A stretch of 16,201 nucleotides of DNA from Planctomycetia bacterium (GTDB taxonomy: Bacteria; Planctomycetota; Planctomycetia; Pirellulales; UBA1268). The notes under the pieces are model-generated. The model ran no database searches and was not told the DNA's origin. It saw only the letters and a list, made by a program, of their open reading frames with translations. The stretch is taken from contig RGBY01000027.1 in assembly GCA_009919445.1 (NCBI GenBank), positions 1 through 16,201 on the forward strand, read 5' to 3'. The position numbers were made by a program, and so were the translations under genes. Below are positions 1 to 7,916 of this stretch, one piece after another (the stretch's first letter is position 1; each line of letters starts with the position of its first letter).

Positions 1-1125
1 GGCATCAAACGACTGCACGATGAAAATGGGGATGGCGAGGCTGACTTTATTGAGGCCTTCTGGAACGATGATGATGTCTCATGCATGTTCCACGCCTACA
101 ACTTTGATCTGCAGACTGATGACCTTGGCAACTTCTATTTTGCGAAGGCGGGCCAATACACTCAGCATCACCGACCGGGCACGATCATGAAAATCCCGCC
201 CGAAGGCGGGCGGGCCGAGGTGGTGGCCTGGGGACTCCGCACTCCCAATGGTATGGGCCGACTGGCCGATGGCCGCTTTACTGTCTCCGACAACCAGGGT
301 CCCTGGATGCCGGCTGGTAAAATTTCTGCTATCGAGCCGGGTGGCTTCTACGGGAACATGCCAACGACCCCAGAGCAGGACCGGTGGCTGAAGGACCACA
401 ATGGCGGGGAGCTTCCTGACCATTTTGATGAACCATTCATCTGGATGCCGCAGGAACTCGATAACTCGTGCGGCGGGCAGGTCTGGGTCGATGACCCCCG
501 GTTTGGCCCACTCGCCGGCCGGCTCTTGCATGCGTCATTTGGCAAGGGCTGGCTCTACTCCCTGTCCCTCCAGGAAGTGGGCGATCAAACCCAGGCTGCG
601 ATCATGAGCCTGCCCCACCAGTGGGAGGCGGGTGTCATGCGGCTGCGGGTCAATCCGGCTGATGGCCAGGTCTACGGTGTCGGCCTGTCTGGCTGGCAGG
701 GACCGGCAGGAGGAAAAGATGGCTGCTTCCAGCGGCTCCGCTACACAGGCAAGCCCTGCCGCATGATCGATTCGGTCTACGTGACACCGACTGGGCTGCG
801 GCTTGTTTTCTCCTTCCCTGTTGACTCCCAAACCATGGGTCAACGTGAAAACTGGAAGGCTGAGATGTGGAATTACCACTGGTCCAAACGGTATGGATCG
901 GATCAGTTTTCAGTTCTTGAGCCGGATAGAAAGGGCCGTGACAGCCTGTCCCTGACAGCAGCCGTCAGCGGAGAAGACAAGAAAACGGTTGACCTCACCA
1001 TTCCCAACCTGCGGGTCTGCGATCAGGTCTTTCTCAGCCTGAATCTTCGTGATCAGTCAGGTGAGCCTTTTACTGAACAGATCTACCTGACGGTTCATGC
1101 CATCCCAGCTGAAACAGCGAAGTGA
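1..1125 (+). CDS. 3' part of a membrane-bound-dehydrogenase/DUF6797-like beta-propeller protein (partial)
   Basis: The frame is open from base 1 and ends at a TGA at 1123-1125, so 374 C-terminal residues are visible and the start lies upstream. The sequence resembles the large planctomycete proteins with a glucose/sorbosone-dehydrogenase-like propeller. The first residues (DENGDGEADF) look like an Asp-rich calcium-binding stretch. They are followed by propeller phrases such as GNFYFAKAGQY, WGLRTPNGMG, FTVSDNQG and EPGGFYGNM. The last third (from about VYVTPTGLRLVF) looks like an added beta-sandwich and ends without a membrane anchor. Relatives are usually exported and often carry cytochrome c domains, but no CxxCH is present in the visible part. 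The likely role is a periplasmic or surface dehydrogenase-like or sugar-binding protein, with unknown substrate. It converges on the SGNH gene with a 54-bp gap in which I see no convincing terminator. The family assignment is from memory of the motifs. Confidence 0.72.
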   Translation, partial: GIKRLHDENGDGEADFIEAFWNDDDVSCMFHAYNFDLQTDDLGNFYFAKAGQYTQHHRPGTIMKIPPEGGRAEVVAWGLRTPNGMGRLADGRFTVSDNQGPWMPAGKISAIEPGGFYGNMPTTPEQDRWLKDHNGGELPDHFDEPFIWMPQELDNSCGGQVWVDDPRFGPLAGRLLHASFGKGWLYSLSLQEVGDQTQAAIMSLPHQWEAGVMRLRVNPADGQVYGVGLSGWQGPAGGKDGCFQRLRYTGKPCRMIDSVYVTPTGLRLVFSFPVDSQTMGQRENWKAEMWNYHWSKRYGSDQFSVLEPDRKGRDSLSLTAAVSGEDKKTVDLTIPNLRVCDQVFLSLNLRDQSGEPFTEQIYLTVHAIPAETAK

Positions 1126-1179
1126 GCTTCAGTTCGCCAGGCCGTTCTGCGTAACAGTCCAGTCTGATCCATCACGAAC

Positions 1180-2025
1180 TCAGTAGAGAAAGATACGAGT
1201 CGTGTCTTGAAATTCGACAACCGGCTGTCGGGTAAACCGCATGACCCGGCTCAATGATCGCACCTCGGCTCCTGCAGCACCAACACGCGCCCAGGCCCAC
1301 CAGCGGCCCAGGCAGGTACTCGAACCTGCGTTCCCCGCCGGCGTCCCGGCATCACCCCAACTGGCTGCTGCCCGCTGCCAAAGCAGATCAAGACAGGGCC
1401 GCCGCAGGTGCATGGCATCAAACCCATACCACTCACCAGGCTGCCCAATGGTGTCGATACCCAGGCTGGCCGCCAGTTGCAGGACAGCACCATCGGTCTC
1501 CTCGGCGGCTGCAATGATTTCAGCACACGACAATGGGCAGCCCGGCACAAACAAGGTCTTGAGCAGCCGGTAGCGAACCGGACCAACCCGGCCGATACTG
1601 GCTATCGGCAGCCGGGTGACTGCGACCTGAAAGCCTCGCTCATGCAGCCTGCTGAGTGTCTCTTCAACCCAGCCAACAAGCTGCTGGACAGAAAAGCCGT
1701 AAAGCAGATCGTTGCCAATATCGGTAACGATGGCCACCCTCGGCTGGCCAGGCGGTTGGCCTCGAGCATCGAGCAGTCGATCGAGCGATCGCCAAAGACC
1801 ACTCCCCAAAATCGACGGAAGCCGGCGGTTCCACACTCGACTGTTGGCCCCAAACGATCGGCCATGTCCCGCCGCCGCCAACAGGTCAACTGGCCCGCGA
1901 CTCCACTGTCGGCTCGCTGTCACCAACCGGCCAAGTCCACGTGACAGGTTGCTCGCTCCAATGGCAACAACGAGGGGGCGTTGGCCAGCCAACGCCTGCG
2001 ACTGATTCCACCCCAGCGTGTTCAT
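1180..2025 (-). CDS. SGNH/GDSL-like hydrolase, cytoplasmic, planctomycete type
   Basis: The protein has 281 residues and starts at the ATG MNTLGWNQ, preceded by a purine-rich GAGGGCAGG. The frame is open a further 188 codons upstream, but that part lies over the protease gene and looks like a shadow. SGNH blocks are visible: GASNLSRG at 23-30 (nucleophile Ser25), a glycine block AAGHGRSFG near 51-59, DIGNDL at 102-107 (Asn105), and a terminal DAMH at 203-206 giving the Asp/His pair. The nucleophile block is GASN rather than the textbook GDSL, as in several divergent SGNH proteins. There is no signal peptide. The substrate is not readable; esterases, lipid or sugar deacylases and thioesterases all share this fold. 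It sits 11 bp downstream of the site-2 protease gene, in one apparent transcript with lpxB, so an envelope-lipid or acyl substrate is a guess from context. Confidence 0.75.
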   Translation of the reverse strand: MNTLGWNQSQALAGQRPLVVAIGASNLSRGLGRLVTASRQWSRGPVDLLAAAGHGRSFGANSRVWNRRLPSILGSGLWRSLDRLLDARGQPPGQPRVAIVTDIGNDLLYGFSVQQLVGWVEETLSRLHERGFQVAVTRLPIASIGRVGPVRYRLLKTLFVPGCPLSCAEIIAAAEETDGAVLQLAASLGIDTIGQPGEWYGFDAMHLRRPCLDLLWQRAAASWGDAGTPAGNAGSSTCLGRWWAWARVGAAGAEVRSLSRVMRFTRQPVVEFQDTTRIFLY

Positions 2026-2036
2026 CCTGCCCTCGG

Positions 2037-2825
2037 CTAGCCTATCCCCGCCCGCACGAGCCGCTGCCAGCAACTGACAGCCAGCAGGGCGAACATGACC
2101 GCCAGATAAAGTTCTTGATTCTGGAAAAACCAAAAAGCCAGGATGCCGGCAATGAGCAGACCAAACAGGCTGGCGATGCCCTCTGCGGCAGACACCCCCA
2201 GCCACCGCAACGCTTCCCGTACAATCTGCCCGCCGTCGAGAGGCAACACGGGCAGTAGATTGAGCACCGCCCAGAAGATATTGACGACCAGCAGGTGATA
2301 CACCGCAAGCTTGATCAGGAGGCCAGGGAGAGGCTGCCCCATGCCAGCAGCGATCGCCAGCCAGGGGCCGACTACGGGCAGGCTGAGCAGCGTCTGGCTC
2401 GCTGGCAATCGATAGCCAGCACCAAGGACAGCCATGATGACAAGGCCAACAAATGCCAGCTGAGCAAGCGGACCGGCCGCCGAAACTGCCAGCTGCCGCG
2501 ACGGCTGCTGCAGACTTCTCGCTGGTAATCCCACCGGCACTGTCAGCCCACCAAAGTGATACAGCACGATGCGAGACGCCTGCCCACAACTCGCAAAGGC
2601 GAGGGCATGGCCGAGTTCATGAATCAAAATGGAGATAAATACCACCGCCGTCCAAACGGCAAGATAAAGCAGCAGGCTGCGGCCGTCGTCACCAGCAAGC
2701 CCTTGGGCCGTGCCCCAGCCAAAGAGGGCAGCCATGACCCAGAAGCCAATGGTCACTCGGACGGAGATTCCCCTGCATGCGAATCGAAGATCAGCCGAGG
2801 TCGGTGGTGGTTCAAGAAGCAGCAT
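2037..2825 (-). CDS. Site-2 protease (M50) family intramembrane metalloprotease
   Basis: The protein has 262 residues from the ATG at 2825. An in-frame start 16 codons further upstream would run into lpxB. The shorter start is preferred because MLLLEPPPTSADL matches the family's usual beginning and lies 7 bp past the lpxB stop. The zinc motif HELGH is at residues 69-73 inside a hydrophobic segment, and the distal motif NLLPVLPLDGG (about 189-199) supplies the third ligand, Asp197. About five or six hydrophobic segments are visible and there is no PDZ or CBS domain, which makes this the compact SpoIVFB/S2P-like type rather than RseP. Such enzymes cut transmembrane substrates such as anti-sigma factors or pro-sigma factors at the inner membrane. 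No sigma or anti-sigma gene is nearby, so the substrate is unknown. Tight packing with lpxB suggests translational coupling. Confidence 0.88.
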   Translation of the reverse strand: MLLLEPPPTSADLRFACRGISVRVTIGFWVMAALFGWGTAQGLAGDDGRSLLLYLAVWTAVVFISILIHELGHALAFASCGQASRIVLYHFGGLTVPVGLPARSLQQPSRQLAVSAAGPLAQLAFVGLVIMAVLGAGYRLPASQTLLSLPVVGPWLAIAAGMGQPLPGLLIKLAVYHLLVVNIFWAVLNLLPVLPLDGGQIVREALRWLGVSAAEGIASLFGLLIAGILAFWFFQNQELYLAVMFALLAVSCWQRLVRAGIG

Positions 2826-2832
2826 CAGCCTA

Positions 2833-4080
2833 TTATGCCGCTCGTTCTGCTGGCTGGACACCACCCGTGGCACCAGCCTCAGGCACGTTCCTGGCAGCGA
2901 TGTCGAGCACCGCTACGGCCGCTCGTTCAGCCGAGCCTGGCTGGGCGACCACCGTGGCGAGTTCATCGAGTGCGGCAACAATTCGCTGCCGGGATGCTGG
3001 CTCATTGAGCCATTCAATGACATGGCGTGCTGCGGCAGGTGCCGGATCCTGAACCGCAAGATATTCGGGGAAGAGCATTTCCGGATCGGCTGGTGCGAGC
3101 GTTCGGGGTGGCCACCAGACCGGCTGGAGCGGGCCGATAGGGTCAGCGATAGCCAGCAGGTTTACCAGCGTGAACGCCCGACTGTGTCGAAGCCAGCTTT
3201 GAATCACATAGGCCAGCGGATTGATTGAATAGACAATCACCGTCGGCACCCGAGCTGCCAGCAGTTCCAGAGAGACCGAGCCACTCACTGAGATAGCTGC
3301 TGCAGCCTGGGGGATCAGCGTCGCCGTCTTCCCTGCCTCAACCACGAGTTGCCGAGGCTGGCAGTCAGCGAGTGATCCCCGTAGTTCGGCTTTCATGCGG
3401 TCTGCATGGCGGCGATGCAAAGCCGACACCACAAACCGGGCATCTGGCACCTGCTTTTCGATTTCAACGGCAGCCCGCACAAGGCTGCTCAGATTGGCCT
3501 CGAACTCCTGCCTGCGAGAGCCCGGCAGCAAAAGAACCAATGGCCCTGCTGGCTGCTCGGCGTCTTCCGCTGGCGCCACAGTGCCTTCATCAAAAAATGG
3601 ATGGCCAACAAGTGTGCTGGCCATGCCCTGCTCACAGAACCAATCGTGCTCAAAAGGCAGTGCTGACAAGACATGATCGACGAGCCGTCGCATCTTGCGA
3701 ATTCGCCAGCTGGCCCAGGCCCAGATCTGGGGCGGACAGTAAAACACAACCGGAATGCCGTGTCGCTTGGCCCGCCAGGCAAGCCACCAGTGAAAGCCGG
3801 GAAAGTCAATCAGGACACAGACGTCTGGCCGCTCGTCAAGAAAGCTACGCTCAGCCTGCCGGGCCAGATCAACGAACCGGTGAATGTTGAGCAGCACCCG
3901 CAAGAACCACATCACCGCCAGTGCCGACATGTCGGCAATCAGGGTGCAGCCGGCTTGGGCCATCTGCGGGCCACCCAGACCAACACAGACCGCCTCTGGG
4001 CAGCGAGCCTGAATGGCTCGGCACAAGAGGGCCGCATGATGATCACCCGAGGGTTCACCCGCAGAAAGAAATACTCGCAT
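2833..4080 (-). CDS. lpxB: Lipid-A-disaccharide synthase LpxB
   Basis: This 415-residue GT19-family glycosyltransferase condenses UDP-2,3-diacylglucosamine with lipid X to form the lipid A disaccharide at the cytoplasmic face of the inner membrane. The start MRVFLSAGEPSGD carries the diagnostic N-terminal motif at residues 6-13. Further family marks are GLGGPQM, IDFPGFHWWLA, FYCPPQIWAW, the nucleotide-sugar region LLPGSRRQEFEANL, and SVSLELLAARVPTVIVY with INPLAYVIQ following. The length is about 30 residues over the E. coli enzyme, mostly in a C-terminal tail. A GGAG lies about 7 bases before the ATG. It is followed at 7 bp by the site-2 protease gene and preceded by a 95-bp gap after the MFS gene, so it may be read with the MFS gene or from its own promoter. 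Its presence implies an outer membrane with lipid A; other lpx genes are not in view. Confidence 0.95.
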   Translation of the reverse strand: MRVFLSAGEPSGDHHAALLCRAIQARCPEAVCVGLGGPQMAQAGCTLIADMSALAVMWFLRVLLNIHRFVDLARQAERSFLDERPDVCVLIDFPGFHWWLAWRAKRHGIPVVFYCPPQIWAWASWRIRKMRRLVDHVLSALPFEHDWFCEQGMASTLVGHPFFDEGTVAPAEDAEQPAGPLVLLLPGSRRQEFEANLSSLVRAAVEIEKQVPDARFVVSALHRRHADRMKAELRGSLADCQPRQLVVEAGKTATLIPQAAAAISVSGSVSLELLAARVPTVIVYSINPLAYVIQSWLRHSRAFTLVNLLAIADPIGPLQPVWWPPRTLAPADPEMLFPEYLAVQDPAPAAARHVIEWLNEPASRQRIVAALDELATVVAQPGSAERAAVAVLDIAARNVPEAGATGGVQPAERAA

Positions 4081-4123
4081 GACTAGGCTCCGGCGAGGCC
4101 TACCGGCCCCGTCAAACAGAGTA

Positions 4124-4136
4124 TTTCACCTTGTCG
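4124..4136 (-). repeat. 13-bp word CGACAAGGTGAAA in the lpxB leader (copy 1)
   Basis: On the minus strand this 13-mer lies 43 bases before the lpxB start. An identical copy lies 31 bases before the CYTH gene at 7917-7929, in the same orientation relative to its gene. Both copies are in non-coding DNA. It could be a regulator site or part of a promoter; coincidence is possible because only two copies were found. Confidence 0.4.
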
Positions 4137-4175
4137 GACCAGAGCACAGATCAGTTTCGCCCCATTCGTGGAGGG

Positions 4176-5510
4176 TTAACCGAGCCGTGGCTCTGGCAAC
4201 CCGACCGCAACTACCGTGGCCACTGCAATCACGGCCGCCCCACAGATAAAAATTGGCTCCGCCCCCACCTGATCAATACACCAGCCCACAGCTGGTGAGC
4301 CCAGGAACGGAACCGCCAGTGCCGCACCAACCAGGCTGACATATTGCGGCTGACGGCTTTGATCGGCTGATAACTCAAGGGCAAAGTTACTGAAAATCCG
4401 CAAGATGATCGGATTGAGTCCCAATGGAAGATAGACCAGCCAAAACCAGTTGGCAGCCTTGTCGGCAGGCAAGAGTGACAACCCACAAACCACCAGCGGC
4501 GTTAGCGTGCAGAGCCCGATCAGGCCGATCAGAACCAGCCGATTACCACGGCGGTCGGCAAAAGGGCCAACCACAAGACTGGCCAAGCCGGTTGCTCCAT
4601 TTTGGACGATCACCCAGGTCAGCAGGCTGCTGGTTCCAGTACCAAGCCGATCCCGGGCAAAGGCCTGGTAGTGAGGGAAGAGCATCAACACCACCGAAAA
4701 ACAGGCAGCCACCACAGCCAGCCGCACCAGCGCAGGATCACTCCCTACCTCCCGCCAGTGATCCCAGACCCGTTCCTGGCTGGCCACAGGACCGGCTTTG
4801 GGCATGCCTGACGGCTCCTTGAAGAACAAAGGGATACAGGCTGCCAATCCAAAAAAAACTGCCGTCACAGCAAAGATCTTCACGAAGCCATTGGGATCTT
4901 GTAGCCATGGCCCAAGGAGCCAGACGGCTACAGCAATCGCCAACACACTGCCGATCGTCACGCTCAACAACAACAGCCGGCCCCGATGACCAGCAGCAAT
5001 GAGTCGGCCCTGCAAGGCTGCAACCACGAGTTGATTGCAGCCGTTGATGGCTGAGAAAAGGGTGTAGAGCACGAGAAAGATTCCCGCCATCAACGCCGGC
5101 CAGGCTGTCGCCCAGACTGCCCAGGTCACCGCCAGAAGGCCAAAGCATCCCGCAAGTCCTGCGGTCGTTGCCATCAACCACTTCCGCTTAGCCGAAGCCT
5201 GAGCGACGGCTGGTGCCACCAGCAACGGCACAAGGCTGTGCCCTGCCCGATTGAGAACTGGCAACAGACCCCGCAACAACCCGGAGTCAACACAGGCATC
5301 AAGCACTGCCGGCATGATGACTGTCTCAGTCTTAAAGATCCAACCAATGCGGCTGACCACCTGATAAGCGACCAGACAGGCCAGGTTACGTGGCTCAGTA
5401 GCCGCCACTGCGGCAGCCTCCACCGCCACGTCGGAACGGTCACCTGGGGGCCGGGCCAGCGAGACCGGCTGAGATGGGGATGACAGGAAAAATCGGTGGG
5501 AAAAACGCAT
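4176..5510 (-). CDS. MFS transporter, 12-helix type
   Basis: The protein is up to 444 residues from the ATG at 5510 (MRFSHRF) and has roughly twelve hydrophobic segments in two halves. The loop GPFADRRGNRLVLIGL in the second half is the typical MFS inter-helix motif (between helices 8 and 9), and KRKWLMATTAG marks the matching place in the first half. The first 35 residues are polar and have no helix, and the ATG has no visible ribosome site. A GTG at 5408 (VAATEPRNLACLV) with GGTGGAGG nine bases before it is a good alternative start and would give about 410 residues. The substrate cannot be read from sequence. It precedes lpxB on the same strand with a 95-bp gap. A lipid-linked or lysophospholipid substrate is conceivable, but only from context. 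It diverges from the lactonase gene. Confidence 0.82.
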   Translation of the reverse strand: MRFSHRFFLSSPSQPVSLARPPGDRSDVAVEAAAVAATEPRNLACLVAYQVVSRIGWIFKTETVIMPAVLDACVDSGLLRGLLPVLNRAGHSLVPLLVAPAVAQASAKRKWLMATTAGLAGCFGLLAVTWAVWATAWPALMAGIFLVLYTLFSAINGCNQLVVAALQGRLIAAGHRGRLLLLSVTIGSVLAIAVAVWLLGPWLQDPNGFVKIFAVTAVFFGLAACIPLFFKEPSGMPKAGPVASQERVWDHWREVGSDPALVRLAVVAACFSVVLMLFPHYQAFARDRLGTGTSSLLTWVIVQNGATGLASLVVGPFADRRGNRLVLIGLIGLCTLTPLVVCGLSLLPADKAANWFWLVYLPLGLNPIILRIFSNFALELSADQSRQPQYVSLVGAALAVPFLGSPAVGWCIDQVGAEPIFICGAAVIAVATVVAVGLPEPRLG

Positions 5511-5596
5511 CAACGAAACGGAAAAGCAGCGATAAAAAAACAGGGTACACTGGGGACTTGGCCGAGAAGGACGACCGCGGGCACGGTTGTTTTCAG

Positions 5597-5621
5597 CCTA
5601 GTCCCAACCCAATCCTAGTCC
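5597..5621. repeat. Direct repeat CCTAGTCC, two copies 17 bp apart, in the MFS/lactonase divergent gap
   Basis: CCTAGTCC occurs at 5597-5604 and again at 5614-5621, both inside the 157-bp divergent region and 46-71 bases before the lactonase start. The word contains CTAG, which is usually scarce in bacterial DNA. Spaced direct octamers in a divergent gap suit binding of a tandem regulator, but two copies are weak evidence. Nothing else in the 5511-5667 gap is recognisable. Confidence 0.35.
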
Positions 5622-5667
5622 TTTTCGCCCCACTCCTTCAGCATCGAAAGCCGCACCGCCCGCTCGC

Positions 5668-6909
5668 ATGAGTACTCCGCGTACACCCTCAGAAACACTG
5701 GCCTCAGGCAGCACGGCCATCTGGACCCGCTGGCTGCTGATGCTGGCCCTCGTCCTTCTTCAGGGGATGCCAGCCGAGGCGACTGAGTATTTCGTCTGGT
5801 TTGGCTGCTATACGGGCAAGCCACCACGTGGTGAGGGAATTTCAGTCGCTCGGTATGACGACAACTCTGGAACATTTTCGGTGGTGACGCTTGCCTGTCG
5901 GGTCCAGAACCCGTCGTTTCTCACCCTCCACCCCAGCCTCCCGGTGGTCTACGCCGTTTCTGAAATTGCTGACCTCAATGGCAAGCCGACCGGTGGCATC
6001 ACCAGCTTTACGATTGACCAGAACACCGGTCAGTTAACACAGCAGAGCGTCCAGCCCTCCGGTGGCACCGGCCCCTGTCATCTGACTGTTGATGGCACTG
6101 GGCAGGTTTTGCTGGCGGCCAACTATGGCAGTGGAAGCACCGTCTGCCTTGGCCTCGAAGCAGACGGCAGCCTGAAGCCGGTCGTCCCGACCCTTGCTGA
6201 CCAGCCTGGCGGGTTTCTGAAACATGCCGGATCTGGGCCCAACAAAAACCGGCAACAGTCCCCACACGGGCACTCGATTGATTCTACTCCCGACGGACGC
6301 TTTGCCATCAGCTGTGACCTCGGAGCCGATCGGGTCTTCATTCACAAACTTGATGTCACTGCTGCCACGCTGGCTGGGCATGGCAATAGTCCAACAACGG
6401 CTGGGGGCGGACCGCGGCATTTTGCCCTGCATCCCCGCCTGCCCTTTGGCTATGCCAATAATGAACTCGACATGACGGTGACGGCTTTTCGGATCGACCC
6501 TGCCGCTGGCCATCTTGAACCACTCCAAACAATCTCAACCCTGCCTGATTCCGTGACTGAGCGGCATGGATTTTCAACTGCGGAAATAACGGCACACCCA
6601 AGCGGCAAGCTGCTCTATGTTTCCAATCGGGGGCATGACTCACTGGCTATTTTCTCGATTGATGAAGCGACTGGAAAACTGAGCCTGACCGGCGTTGAGC
6701 CAACCCGCTGTCAGACCCCACGCCACTTCGCCATTTCACCCGGAGGAAATCGCCTGTTCGCAGCCGGACAGACTTCCGGCACAATCACGGCCTTCTCAAT
6801 CGACCAAGCAACTGGCAGGCTGTCCTTTTTGGGCGAGCCTCTGCAACTTCCCATGCCAGTCTGCATCCTCTTTTCTCGCCCCCTTCCCCTCCAGCCAGAT
6901 CAGCCATGA
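5668..6909 (+). CDS. Exported lactonase-family seven-bladed beta-propeller (YbhE/6-phosphogluconolactonase-like)
   Basis: The protein has 413 residues. The N-terminus has Arg residues and then a hydrophobic run (WLLMLALVLLQG, about 22-33) ending at a plausible signal-peptidase site near AEA-TE, about residue 38. Export is therefore predicted. The body shows the repeating propeller phrases of the PF10282 lactonase family: FGCYTG near the mature start, NPSFLTLHP, GPCHLTVDGTGQVLLAANYGSG, HSIDSTPDGRF, GPRHFALHPRLPFGYANNE, LYVSNRGHDSLAIFSID and TPRHFAISPGGNRLFAAGQ. Cytoplasmic relatives hydrolyse 6-phosphogluconolactone. Exported ones are common in planctomycetes and usually have no proven substrate. 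The start has no clear ribosome-binding site. The stop overlaps the panD start as ATGA, so the two genes are probably one transcript and translationally coupled. Confidence 0.87.
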   Translation: MSTPRTPSETLASGSTAIWTRWLLMLALVLLQGMPAEATEYFVWFGCYTGKPPRGEGISVARYDDNSGTFSVVTLACRVQNPSFLTLHPSLPVVYAVSEIADLNGKPTGGITSFTIDQNTGQLTQQSVQPSGGTGPCHLTVDGTGQVLLAANYGSGSTVCLGLEADGSLKPVVPTLADQPGGFLKHAGSGPNKNRQQSPHGHSIDSTPDGRFAISCDLGADRVFIHKLDVTAATLAGHGNSPTTAGGGPRHFALHPRLPFGYANNELDMTVTAFRIDPAAGHLEPLQTISTLPDSVTERHGFSTAEITAHPSGKLLYVSNRGHDSLAIFSIDEATGKLSLTGVEPTRCQTPRHFAISPGGNRLFAAGQTSGTITAFSIDQATGRLSFLGEPLQLPMPVCILFSRPLPLQPDQP

Positions 6910-7277
6910 CCACCTGCCTGCTCAAATCAAAGATTCATCGCGCCTGCGTTACTGGAGCCTCGGTCGACTACGAGGGAAGCCTGACCATTGCCCGTGACCT
7001 GGCAGAACGGGTCGGCCTGCGGGCCTACGAACGAATCTTGGTTGGCAATCTGGCCAATGGCGAACGGTTTGAGACCTACTGCATCTTCGGTCCAGCCGGC
7101 AGCGGGGTGATCGAACTCAACGGGGCCACGGCTCACCTGGGGACGATCGGTGATCGGCTGACAATCATGTCCTTCGGCTGGTACACCCCTGTGGAAGCCG
7201 ATGTGGCTGAACCCGCCGTCTTGCTCCTCGACGAGACCAACACCGTGATCCGTGAAAGCGGGCCACTTGTTGGCTAA
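6906..7277 (+). CDS. panD: Aspartate 1-decarboxylase proenzyme PanD
   Basis: The 123-residue protein is close in length to E. coli PanD (126). It makes beta-alanine from L-aspartate for pantothenate and CoA synthesis, as a cytoplasmic tetramer. Self-cleavage between Gly24 and Ser25 forms the pyruvoyl cofactor, and here the motif YEGS puts Gly24-Ser25 at exactly those positions. Lys9, His11, Arg54 and Tyr58 are also in register with the known active-site residues, and NGATAH matches the conserved NGAAAH. The C-terminal 20 residues differ from E. coli, as is usual. Its ATG is within the overlapping ATGA of the upstream lactonase gene, with no strong ribosome site of its own, so translation probably depends on the gene before it. 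No panB or panC is in view. Confidence 0.95.
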   Translation: MTTCLLKSKIHRACVTGASVDYEGSLTIARDLAERVGLRAYERILVGNLANGERFETYCIFGPAGSGVIELNGATAHLGTIGDRLTIMSFGWYTPVEADVAEPAVLLLDETNTVIRESGPLVG

Positions 7278-7280
7278 ACA

Positions 7281-7301
7281 CTGGGCGGTTCCTCAGCCCA
7301 G
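7281..7301. terminator. Possible bidirectional terminator hairpin between panD and the CYTH gene
   Basis: CTGGGC at 7281-7286 pairs perfectly with GCCCAG at 7296-7301 around a 9-base loop, in the 35-bp gap between two convergent genes. A competing stem, CGGTT with AACCG (7286-7290 and 7306-7310), is also possible. There is no clear T-run on either strand, so intrinsic termination is unproven. Confidence 0.4.
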
Positions 7302-7312
7302 ACTGAACCGAT

Positions 7313-7885
7313 TTACCGTGGTGGCACATGCTGCCTGAGCAGCAATTCGAGATAACTGGCCGGCTCTGGTGTCTCCAGGCCAACCTCCCGAGCGAGTGAC
7401 TCAACGCAGTCCCGGGCCAGCGGCACCTCGCCTTCACGGGCTACTATTTCAAACTCAGCAAAGGTGCCGAGGCCGACAACCTCATCAATGGCCACCTCCA
7501 CTTCACTTCCGTGCCAGAGCACACGGGCTGGCCGCCTGGTCTTGGCCACTTCCAGAACCTGCTGGAAGCCGAGCGACTCAAGTAACTCTGTCCAGGCCGT
7601 GATTGTTGCCTGACCGGTCGGGCCACAGGGCATGACCCCCAGCTCAATCTCACGTCTGATTTTGGCCGCCGCATCAACGCGAGGCCCCTTCCAGGTTACC
7701 GCCACCTGGTCCCCGACCAGCCGCAGCCGAAGCGCCTCATCCGTCTTGGCAAAGTTTCGAACTGGATGAGCGAAGTAGCGGTCGACCTGATGAAGCGGAT
7801 CTCGAAATCGAGCAGCCAATCCGGTCAGTCGGCCCAGTAGCGGCTCGGTATCTGTCACAGGAAATTTTAACTCGACTTCGTACAC
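7313..7885 (-). CDS. cyaB: Class IV adenylate cyclase / CYTH-fold triphosphate tunnel enzyme
   Basis: The protein has 190 residues from a GTG start. The start is supported by AGAGGAGG six bases upstream and by the expected family beginning. The CYTH signature ExExK is at residues 3-7 (EVELK). The segment DRYFAHPVRNFAKTDEALRLR, the phrase TWKGPRVD and the basic/acidic stretch KIRREIEL match the CyaB (class IV cyclase) subgroup closely. Later acidic motifs are VEVAIDEVVGLGTFAEFEI, typical of the tunnel walls that hold metal and triphosphate. Known members make cAMP or hydrolyse inorganic triphosphate or thiamine triphosphate, so the true activity here is open. The thiE gene about 640 bp away makes a thiamine-phosphate link imaginable but weak. 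It converges with panD and diverges from the TlpA-like lipoprotein gene. Confidence 0.86.
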   Translation of the reverse strand: MYEVELKFPVTDTEPLLGRLTGLAARFRDPLHQVDRYFAHPVRNFAKTDEALRLRLVGDQVAVTWKGPRVDAAAKIRREIELGVMPCGPTGQATITAWTELLESLGFQQVLEVAKTRRPARVLWHGSEVEVAIDEVVGLGTFAEFEIVAREGEVPLARDCVESLAREVGLETPEPASYLELLLRQHVPPR

Positions 7886-7891
7886 TGATAG

Positions 7892-7899
7892 CCTCCTCT
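7892..7899 (-). promoter_or_regulatory. Strong ribosome binding site deciding the CYTH gene GTG start
   Basis: On the minus strand AGAGGAGG ends six bases before the GTG at 7885. This near-perfect anti-16S match fixes the non-ATG start; most other genes in the window have weak or no such site. Confidence 0.8.
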
Positions 7900-7916
7900 G
7901 GCCACGCCTGGAATCG

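Noticed and set aside
195..214. GC-rich hairpin (CCCGCC-CGAA-GGCGGG) near the window start
   Set aside because: It lies within an uninterrupted coding frame (encoding IPPEGGRAE) and is explained by Pro and Gly codons.
2026..2589. A 188-codon upstream extension of the SGNH hydrolase frame
   Set aside because: It runs over the site-2 protease gene in another frame, has no conserved motif, and the start at 2025 has a purine-rich site and the right position after the protease stop.
4084..4102. Stem TAGGC/GCCTA around the lpxB ribosome site
   Set aside because: Only five base pairs with a nine-base loop, not extended on either side. Too weak to call as a control element.
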